From: Chloroflexota bacterium | Lineage (GTDB): Bacteria > Chloroflexota > Dehalococcoidia > Lucifugimonadales > UBA3495 | Direction of reading: 5' to 3' | DNA length: 7,699 bases | Assembly: GCA_022562335.1 (NCBI GenBank) | Contig: JADFPM010000127.1 | Location: 1-7,699, forward strand | Shown: positions 1-6,865 of the stretch, one piece after another | How positions within the stretch are numbered: position 1 is the stretch's first letter | How the letters are laid out: the number at the start of each line of letters is the position of its first letter | Notes under the pieces: generated by a model | Database searches by the model: none | What the model was told of the DNA's origin: nothing | Seen by the model: the letters and a program-made list of their open reading frames with translations, nothing else | Made by a program: the position numbers and the translations under genes

Positions 1-53
1 AGCATCAAGGTGAGACCGGTCAATCCGGTGAGTCTGCAAAGCCGCATTGTCAT
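1..53 (-). CDS. Possible start of an unrecognised gene, cut by the left edge
   Basis: On the minus strand an ATG at 53-51 opens a frame that stays open for 17 codons to the window edge. It begins MTMRLCRLTGLTGLTLML, a basic and then hydrophobic N-terminus that could be a signal or membrane segment. It lies 11 bases beyond the stop of the preceding small coding stretch on the same strand, so it could be the next gene of the rmuC series. There is no clear Shine-Dalgarno sequence, and 17 codons are too few to identify anything. Chance is a real alternative. Confidence 0.22.
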   Translation of the reverse strand, partial: MTMRLCRLTGLTGLTLM

Positions 54-64
54 TGCATGGGCCG

Positions 65-395
65 TCAGAATATCTGTTCCATCGATCGGGCTACCTTCTC
101 CAGGGTGAGATCGGCCACGGGGGGCGACCAGCGGACGGTGCCCCGGCGTGGGGAACCGATGCCCAAGATGGCGTTGATCACCCGTAGGACATTGTCGTTC
201 ACCCGTACCGAACTGGTTTTGAGGCCCTCGGGCGTATCAAACGCCACCCGCAGGCCTATCGCGAGGGACTCCATTGACGTGGGGCCCTCCACTCCGTTGC
301 CGGTACGTATGCCGAGGCGTCTTTGACGGCGGCATGCAGGTCAGCCGGCGGGTTCAGGTCAACGTTGACCTGAGAATGAATGCACGGCCGGTCAT
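65..395 (-). pseudogene. Small unrecognised gene after rmuC, broken by apparent frameshifts
   Basis: The minus strand shows coding character in two successive frames. The first (about 385 to 310) reads HSQVNVDLNPPADLHAAVKD. The second (about 310 to 65) reads GIRTGNGVEGPTSMESLAIG and continues to DLTLEKVARSMEQIF and a TGA at 67-65. Both halves have mostly G or C at the third codon position, as expected of genes here. The ATG at 395-393 overlaps the rmuC stop as ATGA, the usual arrangement for translational coupling, but that frame hits a stop after 13 codons. Two single-base losses, near 385 and near 308, would join everything into one protein of about 110 residues. The pattern suggests a small alternating strand-helix fold, but I do not recognise the family. 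Alternatives are sequencing error, a decayed gene, or only the last 75-80 codons being a real gene starting at the GTG at 292. Confidence 0.42.
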
Positions 396-1465
396 GATTC
401 TTGGCCAGTGGTTTCGGCCAATTCCAACGGGTCTCGCTCCGTTTCCTCCGGCACGACGCCCTCCCCGATCTCTTCGGGCAGGCTGAGTCCACGCTCCCGC
501 CGGATAGATGCGATACGGTTCAAGGGACGTTCCAGGGCCCGGCGGCGAGTGCCCACCAGAGCTTCGAATCCTTTCTGAGTTGATTCGATGCGGCGTCCTA
601 CCGTATCCATCTGCTTAACAAACTCGATCCACTGTTTGTCGAAAAGACCCAACTGGCTGACAATCTCGTCGGAGGCTTCTTGCATCGCAAAGTTGTCCAG
701 GGCGTGGCGCACGATGCTGAGGATGGCGAACAGGGTCATGGGCGAGCACAGGACCACCTTGTTGCGCAGGGCTTCTTCCACGGTGGCGCTGCCGTATTGC
801 TGGATGAATTGGTACACCTGTTCGTTGGGAATGAACACCAATACGTAATCCAGGGTATTTTGTCCCGGGTCGATGTATTCCCTGCCCACCACCTCTTTCG
901 CCCGGTCTCGAACGTCCCTTAAGAAATCCTGCCGGAATGCCTCCTCCGCTTCCGGAGATTCGGCCTCCAGGCACTTCATATAATTCGCCAGCGGAAATTT
1001 GACGTCCATGTTCAACTTTTTGTTTTGCGGCATATTTATGGTGAAGTCGGGGCGGGAGCCGCTGCCTGGCAAGGTAGGCTGTTTAACGTAATTCACCCCT
1101 TCCACAAAGCCGATGATACGGAAAACGTCTTCGGCCATACGTTCACCCCATTGGCCTCTTACCTGGGTGTTGGCCAACGCTTCCCGGAGCGCCGTATTGG
1201 TGCTATTGAGCGTGGCCATCAGAGATGTAACGCCATCCAGTTGCGTTTTGATCTGGCTGGTTTGGCCGGCGCCGACCGTTTTCAACTCGACCACCGCGGT
1301 TTCGACTTTGCTCAGGCTGTTGCGGACTTCCGTTACCTGGTGGCCCAGGAAAGTCTCCTGAGATTGCTCGATGCTGCGGGTTTTGAGCAATCGTGTCAGC
1401 AGCGCCGCAGCCATCGCCAGGGACAAGATGGCGATCACGCCCAGGATGATTACCGCCAGAGTCAT
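392..1465 (-). CDS. rmuC: RmuC family protein (DNA recombination / inversion-limiting nuclease-like)
   Basis: The 357-residue protein has the RmuC layout. Residues 2-24 form one hydrophobic membrane anchor. Residues about 35-100 look like a coiled coil. Residues about 103-325 form the RmuC domain. The domain opens with GQWGE (104-108), and RPDF (138-141) followed by LNMDVKFP (151-158) gives the Asp and Asp-x-Lys spacing of a PD-(D/E)XK-type nuclease core. Later RmuC-like segments are YVLVFIPNE (207-215) and SPMTLFAILSIVRHAL. The C-terminal 30 residues are acidic and probably disordered. In E. coli, rmuC mutants show more recombination at short inverted repeats, but its biochemical activity is poorly known. 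The ATG is well supported by a GGGAGGG Shine-Dalgarno sequence five bases upstream. It lies 187 bases after the malic enzyme stop, so it may have its own promoter. Its stop overlaps a downstream ATG. Confidence 0.93.
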   Translation of the reverse strand: MTLAVIILGVIAILSLAMAAALLTRLLKTRSIEQSQETFLGHQVTEVRNSLSKVETAVVELKTVGAGQTSQIKTQLDGVTSLMATLNSTNTALREALANTQVRGQWGERMAEDVFRIIGFVEGVNYVKQPTLPGSGSRPDFTINMPQNKKLNMDVKFPLANYMKCLEAESPEAEEAFRQDFLRDVRDRAKEVVGREYIDPGQNTLDYVLVFIPNEQVYQFIQQYGSATVEEALRNKVVLCSPMTLFAILSIVRHALDNFAMQEASDEIVSQLGLFDKQWIEFVKQMDTVGRRIESTQKGFEALVGTRRRALERPLNRIASIRRERGLSLPEEIGEGVVPEETERDPLELAETTGQES

Positions 1466-1513
1466 CGTGTCCCTCCCTCATGGCGCCGCGCCGTTTGACT
1501 TAAAGGCTAAACC

Positions 1514-1557
1514 GCCGGTCAATCAGGAGCGGTCGCCGCGACGCTTGCTCCACCGGC
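1514..1557. repeat. Imperfect inverted repeat upstream of rmuC
   Basis: Three nested 5-bp arm pairs are visible: GCCGG (1514-1518) with CCGGC (1553-1557), GGAGC (1526-1530) with GCTCC (1547-1551), and GTCGC (1532-1536) with GCGAC (1538-1542). Together they could fold into an interrupted, GC-rich stem-loop in the 187-base gap between the malic enzyme gene and rmuC. No T run follows on either strand, so it is not a standard intrinsic terminator. It could be a structured leader of rmuC, a protein-binding site or chance in GC-rich DNA. Confidence 0.3.
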
Positions 1558-1652
1558 CAGTGACGCAGCAAGGCATCGCTGATGAAAAAGGTAGCAGCGT
1601 TTCCCAGTTGGCCTTGTGAAGCCGGGGAGATCGGTTGCGCCGGGAGCTTTTT

Positions 1653-2807
1653 CTACCAGGCTTCAGCGGTGGCTTTGGCCACGGCCTGGGGCACCTCTTT
1701 GTCCAGGGACCAGGGGATGACGCACTCTGCGGTGGGTTCTTTGACCAGCGCGGCCAGGGTCTCGGCCGCCGCCAATTTCATCTTGGTGGAAACGCGGGTG
1801 GCGTGGACGTCCAATGCCCCGCGAAACACGCCTGGGAAAACCAGGCTGTTGTTGATCTGGTTGGGAAAATCGCTGCGGCCGGTGCCCACCACTCGGGCTC
1901 CTGCCTCCCGGGCCAGGTCGGGCATGATCTCCGGGATGGGATTGGCCATGGCGAAGACGATGGACTCGTCGGCCATCGAAGATACCATCTCCGGGGTCAC
2001 CGCCCCAGCCACCGACAAACCGATGAAAACGTCGGCGCCCTTCAGGGCGTCGGCCAGGCCGCCCCGCAGGTTGTCGGGGTTGGTGGTTTCCAGCATCCCG
2101 GTCTTTACCGGGGTCAGATTCGTCCGGTCCCGTTGGATGATCCCCGTGCTGTCCACCAGGGTGATGTTCTTTGCGCCGTAGTCCAGCAATAGCTTGGTGG
2201 AAGCGATACCTCCGGCCCCGGCCCCGGAAAACACGAACTTGGTGTCTTCGATGCGCCTGCCGGTGACGTTCAGCGAGTTGATCACCGCCGCCAGAACCGC
2301 GATGGCCGTGCCGTGCTGGTCGTCGTGGAACACGGGGATGCCCAGGTCCTGCAGGGCGTCCTCGATCTCAAAACACCGGGGAGCGGATATGTCTTCCAGA
2401 TTGATGCCGCCAAAACTGGGAGCCAGGTTTTTCACCGTCTGGATTATCTCGCCGGCGTCCTGGGTGGCCAGGCAGATGGGGATGGCGTCGATGTCGGCCA
2501 ACCCCTTGAATAGGATGGACTTGCCTTCCATCACCGGCATGGCGGCTTCTGGCCCTATATTCCCCAGGCCCAACACGGCCGACCCGTCGGTGACGATGGC
2601 CACGGTGTTGGCCCGGTTGGTCAATTGGTACGACTCGGATTTATCCGCGGCGATGGCCATGCACACCGAGGCGACACCGGGGGTGTAGGCGATGGACAGG
2701 TCGTCCAGCGTTTCCACCTTCATCTTGGGGGCGATGCTGACCTTTCCCCGGGTGGCCCGGTGCTGAATGATGGCTTCCTGTCCGAAATCCCTTGGCTGGT
2801 TGACCAT
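1653..2807 (-). CDS. Malic enzyme, single-domain bacterial type (probably NAD-dependent)
   Basis: Oxidative decarboxylation of malate to pyruvate and CO2 with reduction of NAD(P), in the cytoplasm. The 384 residues match the short bacterial malic enzymes that lack the C-terminal phosphotransacetylase-like domain of MaeB. Visible signatures are YTPGV (41-45, catalytic Tyr41), EGKSILFKG (94-102, catalytic Lys96), NLEDI (136-140) and FHDDQHGT (160-167), which supply the acidic metal ligands, then the nucleotide-binding loop SGAGAGG (194-200). Asp219 at the end of the next strand (LVDS) favours NAD over NADP, which is inference. MANPIPE (287-293) and GRSDFPNQINNSLVFPG (310-326) are also typical. 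I place the start at the ATG at 2807 because a GGAG lies eight bases upstream; a TTG eight codons earlier has no such support. It follows ilvD after 62 bases on the same strand, so co-transcription is likely. Confidence 0.93.
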   Translation of the reverse strand: MVNQPRDFGQEAIIQHRATRGKVSIAPKMKVETLDDLSIAYTPGVASVCMAIAADKSESYQLTNRANTVAIVTDGSAVLGLGNIGPEAAMPVMEGKSILFKGLADIDAIPICLATQDAGEIIQTVKNLAPSFGGINLEDISAPRCFEIEDALQDLGIPVFHDDQHGTAIAVLAAVINSLNVTGRRIEDTKFVFSGAGAGGIASTKLLLDYGAKNITLVDSTGIIQRDRTNLTPVKTGMLETTNPDNLRGGLADALKGADVFIGLSVAGAVTPEMVSSMADESIVFAMANPIPEIMPDLAREAGARVVGTGRSDFPNQINNSLVFPGVFRGALDVHATRVSTKMKLAAAETLAALVKEPTAECVIPWSLDKEVPQAVAKATAEAW

Positions 2808-2815
2808 GGGCGCTT

Positions 2816-2819
2816 CTCC
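2816..2819 (-). promoter_or_regulatory. Ribosome binding site that decides the malic enzyme start
   Basis: On the minus strand GGAG stands eight bases before the ATG at 2807. It favours this start over the in-frame TTG at 2831, which lacks a purine-rich sequence at a suitable distance. Confidence 0.6.
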
Positions 2820-2869
2820 ATAGGTGAGCAAATTTGGTTGTCTGTCGTAGCCGGCGCGATGGGTAAGAG

Positions 2870-4558
2870 CTATCCGGTAACAGCCCCCTGGGCGGCGGAT
2901 GAGACCAGTTTAGCGTACTTGGCCAGGGCGCCGGTGGTGTAGTTGGGGGGCATCGGCTGCCAGGCGGCCCGGCGGTCTGTCAATTCTTCTTCGGTCAGCT
3001 TTACGTTCAACTGGCGTCCTGGAATGTCCATGATTATGATATCGCCCTCTTTCAACAGGGCGATGGGCCCGCCAACGGCGGCCTCGGGAGCCACGTGGCC
3101 CACCATGGGGCCGTGGGTGGCGCCGGAGAACCTTCCGTCGGTGAGCAACGCGACGTCGTCGCCCAATCCCTGGCCCACCAACGCTCCGGTGACGGCCAGC
3201 ATCTCCCGCATTCCCGGACCGCCCTTGGGGCCTTCGTAGCGTATGACCACGATGTCGCCGGATTTGATCTCCCGGTTTTGGATGGCCTGAAAGGCGGCCT
3301 GCTCCTGGTCGAACACCCTGGCGGGCCCTTCGTAGAGCCTCTCTTGGTGCCCGGCCACCTTGATCACGGCCCCTTCAGGCGCCAGGTTGCCCTTGAGGAT
3401 CGCCAGGCCGCCGGTGGGACTGCGAGGGGCCTCCACCGATGACACCACCGGCTGGTCATCCAAGGTTTCCGCGGCTTCGATATTTTCCGCCAGGGTCTTG
3501 CCGGTGACGGTGATGGCGTCACCGTGAAGCAGCCCCGCAGCCAGGAGGCGTTTCATGACCACGGCGATCCCGCCGTAGCGGCTCAGGTCGGCCATGACGT
3601 AACGCCCGGCGGGCTTCATGTCGGCTATGTACGGAGTTTTACGGCTGATGCGGTCAAAGTCGTCCAGGGAAAGGGCCACCTCGGCTTCCCGGGCGATGGC
3701 CAGGAGGTGAAGCACCACGTTGGTGGAACCGCCCATGGCAACAGCCACGGTGATGGCGTTCTCGAAGGCCTGCTTGGTCAGGATGTCCCGGGGCCGCAGG
3801 TCATCCTCCAACAGGCGGATCAGGGTGCGTCCCACGTCCCTGGCCTCCCCCAGCTTGCGAGGGTCGATGGCCGGGAGCGAGGCGTCGCCGGGTAGGGACA
3901 TGCCCAGGGCCTCGATGGCGGTGGACATGGTGTTGGCGGTGAATAATCCGGCGCAGGATCCCTCGCCGGGGCACGCCACGCATTGCAGGTCGGTGAGTTC
4001 CTCCAGGGTCATGTCGCCGGTGGCGTAGGCGCCCACGGCCTCGAAAACGTCCTGGATGCTCACGTCCTTGCCCTTGTACTGGCCGGGCATGATGCTGCCG
4101 CCGTACATGAAGATGGCGGGCACGTTGAGCCGGGCGATGGCCATCATGCAACCGGGCATGTTCTTGTCGCAGCCGGCGATGGTTATCAGGCCGTCCATGC
4201 GTTCGCCGAAGGTCACCAACTCGATGGAATCGGCGATGACCTCCCGGCTGACCAGGGACGCTTTCATACCTTCTGTGCCCATTGAGATTCCGTCGCTGAT
4301 GGTGATGGTGCCGAACTCGAAGGGCACGCCGTTGGCCTGGCGGACGCCGTCTTTGGCGGCCTGGGCGAACCGGTCCAGATGCACGTTGCAAGGGGTTATG
4401 TCGCTGGCCAGGTTGGCTATGGCGACGAAGGGTTTTTCCATGTCTTCTATCGTTATGCCCATAGCCATCAGCATGGCCCTGGCCGGGGCCCGCTGGGGGT
4501 CGTGGGTCAGCTCTTTGCTGCGGTGTTTAAGTTTGAGGTTGGCCGAGGTTGTGGTCAC
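2870..4558 (-). CDS. ilvD: Dihydroxy-acid dehydratase
   Basis: Converts 2,3-dihydroxy-isovalerate and 2,3-dihydroxy-3-methylvalerate to the 2-oxo acid precursors of valine, leucine and isoleucine, in the cytoplasm, using an Fe-S cluster. At 562 residues it has the usual family length. Cluster cysteines are visible at Cys57 (ITPCNVH), Cys130 (in GCDKNMPGCMMA, the first family signature) and Cys202 (CPGEGSCAG). Lys132 of the CDK motif is the metal-site lysine. The second signature appears as LLTDGRFSGATHGPMVGH (471-488), with Ser478 in the catalytic position. SDGISMGTEGMK (88-99) and AMGGSTN (274-280) are also characteristic. Nothing essential is missing. The cysteine set fits either a [2Fe-2S] or a [4Fe-4S] enzyme, and I cannot decide which. 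I chose the GTG at 4558 because a strong AGGAGGG precedes it by six bases; the TTG at 4588 lies upstream of that Shine-Dalgarno sequence. It is probably the first gene of the ilvD-malic enzyme unit and is divergent from sodN. Confidence 0.97.
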   Translation of the reverse strand: MTTTSANLKLKHRSKELTHDPQRAPARAMLMAMGITIEDMEKPFVAIANLASDITPCNVHLDRFAQAAKDGVRQANGVPFEFGTITISDGISMGTEGMKASLVSREVIADSIELVTFGERMDGLITIAGCDKNMPGCMMAIARLNVPAIFMYGGSIMPGQYKGKDVSIQDVFEAVGAYATGDMTLEELTDLQCVACPGEGSCAGLFTANTMSTAIEALGMSLPGDASLPAIDPRKLGEARDVGRTLIRLLEDDLRPRDILTKQAFENAITVAVAMGGSTNVVLHLLAIAREAEVALSLDDFDRISRKTPYIADMKPAGRYVMADLSRYGGIAVVMKRLLAAGLLHGDAITVTGKTLAENIEAAETLDDQPVVSSVEAPRSPTGGLAILKGNLAPEGAVIKVAGHQERLYEGPARVFDQEQAAFQAIQNREIKSGDIVVIRYEGPKGGPGMREMLAVTGALVGQGLGDDVALLTDGRFSGATHGPMVGHVAPEAAVGGPIALLKEGDIIIMDIPGRQLNVKLTEEELTDRRAAWQPMPPNYTTGALAKYAKLVSSAAQGAVTG

Positions 4559-4564
4559 CGGAAT

Positions 4565-4571
4565 CCCTCCT
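4565..4571 (-). promoter_or_regulatory. Strong ribosome binding site setting a GTG start for ilvD
   Basis: AGGAGGG on the minus strand ends six bases before the GTG at 4558. It would lie inside the coding region if the longer TTG start at 4588 were used, so it shortens the protein by ten residues to 562. Confidence 0.75.
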
Positions 4572-4637
4572 GGGTTCACCCCGATCAAGGCCTTGTTTTC
4601 CTTGCTCCGTATTGCGGAGGTCGATAAACCGGCCCCA

Positions 4638-4643
4638 ATTATA
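4638..4643 (-). promoter_or_regulatory. Candidate -10 box of an ilvD promoter
   Basis: A perfect TATAAT hexamer is present on the minus strand about 80 bases upstream of the ilvD GTG, in otherwise GC-rich DNA. At the usual 17-base spacing the -35 position reads TAGCGC, a poor match, so the box stands alone. Transcription from here would give a leader of about 73 bases. I see no T-box or other attenuator pattern in that leader. I saw no convincing promoter for sodN in the same 251-base gap. Confidence 0.35.
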
Positions 4644-4809
4644 TCGGCGGGATGATTTTGGCGCTAGTGGAGCGTTGCCTTGGTTGGCCGAGAAATTGGT
4701 CCCCTGGCGTCGGACCAAGCCCCAATCAAGCCTAGATGAGACTTGCGTGGCATGGGCTTTTATTGTAGTCTGAGGCCCGAATCAAATAAACGTCAAGAGG
4801 TATCGAAAA

Positions 4810-5283
4810 ATGCTTAACCCGCTTGCGTGGTTGATAGTTACCAAGGCCCATGCCCACTGTGACATCCCCTGCGGAATCTACGACCCCATAGCCGCAAAGA
4901 TCGCCGCGCAGACGGTGCAGAAGATGGTATTGCGGATCCAGGCCCTGGAGCCGGTGGGCCCCGATGCCGCCGCCGCCGACCGTCAGGATTACGTCAACAA
5001 GATCGCCCGGTACGTGACCGTCAAGGAAGAACATGCCGAGATCTGCAAAAAGGAATTGAGTATCCTCTGGGCCGACTATGGCTGGCCCAACACCCCTGCG
5101 GGTTTCGACCTGCACGGAAGTTTCAATGCAGCGTTGAAGCTGGCAGGCCGTTGCAAGCAGAGCGTGGATATGGCCGCCTGCGAAGAGCTGGTGGCCACCG
5201 TAGACACGATAGCCACGGCGTTCTGGGCGACGAAGAACGTCACCTACAGCGACCCCAACGCCGCCGCCCGCTACGGCAGCTAA
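4810..5283 (+). CDS. sodN: Nickel superoxide dismutase precursor
   Basis: Disproportionates superoxide to oxygen and hydrogen peroxide at a nickel centre. The 157-residue product carries the family's diagnostic nickel hook, HCDIPCGIYDP (16-26): His16, Cys17 and Cys21 become His1, Cys2 and Cys6 of the mature enzyme. NiSOD is active only after the leader is removed so that His1 becomes the N-terminus. Here the leader is residues 1-15 (MLNPLAWLIVTKAHA), hydrophobic and ending in Ala-His-Ala. The rest is mostly helical, as expected for the four-helix subunit of the NiSOD hexamer, with typical IAAQTVQKM after the hook and a C-terminal FWATKNVTY segment. The mature chain would be about 142 residues, longer than the 117 of the Streptomyces enzyme. 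An AGAGG lies nine bases before the ATG. No sodX (leader peptidase) gene is adjacent. It is divergent from ilvD and convergent with hemL, so it is probably a single-gene transcript. Confidence 0.95.
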   Translation: MLNPLAWLIVTKAHAHCDIPCGIYDPIAAKIAAQTVQKMVLRIQALEPVGPDAAAADRQDYVNKIARYVTVKEEHAEICKKELSILWADYGWPNTPAGFDLHGSFNAALKLAGRCKQSVDMAACEELVATVDTIATAFWATKNVTYSDPNAAARYGS

Positions 5284-5313
5284 GTTTCACCAGGACATTA
5301 GTGTTGCATCGTG

Positions 5314-5341
5314 GTAGGGGCGCACGGCCGTGCGCCCCTAC
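5314..5341. repeat. Perfect 28-bp palindrome after sodN (REP-like hairpin, possible terminator)
   Basis: The 14-base arm GTAGGGGCGCACGG is followed directly by its exact reverse complement, 30 bases after the sodN stop. On the plus strand GTTTTG follows, so it could act as an intrinsic terminator for sodN, although the T run is only four. On the minus strand no T run follows. GTAGGGGCG...CGCCCCTAC hairpins of this kind are, from memory, dispersed intergenic repeats in many bacterial genomes, so a REP-like identity is equally likely. There is no second copy in this window. Confidence 0.75.
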
Positions 5342-5583
5342 GTTTTGTCTGGCAGAGCCGTTGGTGTGAGGGAATAATAGTATCTGGGAACGCAGGGCAT
5401 GGGCTGGTGCGCGGCCTTACCTTGACCGGCGAGGGAGACTAATTGACCTGGTATATATTCTGCAATGTGCCGGAAGGAGTGGTCTCGGGGACAATGGACG
5501 GTGTCACCGGGGAATTTGTGCCTTCGAAAGCGCCGCCGGCGCGGGTGCCGCCGACGGCCACGCCCGACTGCCTGCGTTACAAA
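5342..5583. other. Non-coding stretch between sodN palindrome and hemL stop
   Basis: This is the remainder of the convergent sodN-hemL gap. I see no gene I can support. A plus-strand frame opening with TTG at 5443 (MTWYIFCNVPEGVVSG...) runs into antisense hemL and resembles nothing I know. A GC-rich near-palindrome GCGCCGCCGGCGC (5530-5542) is followed on the minus strand by a TTT, giving at best a weak terminator for hemL. Confidence 0.5.
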
Positions 5584-6297
<714 letters not shown>

Positions 6298-6865
6298 TTT
6301 TCAACGGAAGCCTGATTGTTGTAGGGCAGAGTCAAAGTATTTTTGGCCAGGTCCGCGACAATACCGGGACAATCTGGAATTCCCAGAGACGCCAGGCCGG
6401 ACCCGGCTTTGACCAGCAGGCTGTCGCCATGACCATGATAACAACCTTCAAATTTAACGATCTTGTCGCGTCCCGTAAAACCCCGCGCCAACCGGATCGC
6501 GCTCATCACCGCTTCGGTGCCGGAACTCACCATCCTTACCGTATCGATGGAGGAAACGGCATCCACCACCCTCCGGGCCAGGATAATTTCCAACTCGGTA
6601 GAAGCCCCGTAACTGGTCCCCAGTTCGGCTTGACGCTGGACCGCTTTTACAATCCTGGGATGGGCGTGACCAAAAATCAGAGGCCCCCAGGAGGCAACAT
6701 AATCGATGAATTCGTTGCCATCGGCATCGGTGACCGTCACCCCGTTGGCCTTTTTAATAAAAATGGGATTGCCGCCAACGGCCTTGAATGCCCGGACGGG
6801 ACTGTTGACGCCGCCCGGAATAACTTTCAGGGCGGACTGAAATAATTTATCAGATTCAATTCGTT

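Noticed and set aside
1635..2192. Long plus-strand open frames (185 and 199 codons) opposite the malic enzyme
   Set aside because: They are antisense shadows caused by GC-rich codons; the malic enzyme frame has all catalytic residues.
3801..4391. 196-codon minus-strand frame and several long plus-strand frames within ilvD
   Set aside because: They are Arg/His/Pro- or Gly/His-rich shadow translations of GC-rich ilvD, whose own frame is complete and carries every family motif.
4559..4660. T-box or leucine/valine attenuator leader before ilvD
   Set aside because: I see no leader peptide rich in Val, Leu or Ile codons, no T-box sequence and no terminator/antiterminator pair.
5530..5542. GC-rich near-palindrome after hemL as an intrinsic terminator
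   Set aside because: The arms leave a one-base centre and only three T follow on the minus strand, too weak to call as a feature of its own.
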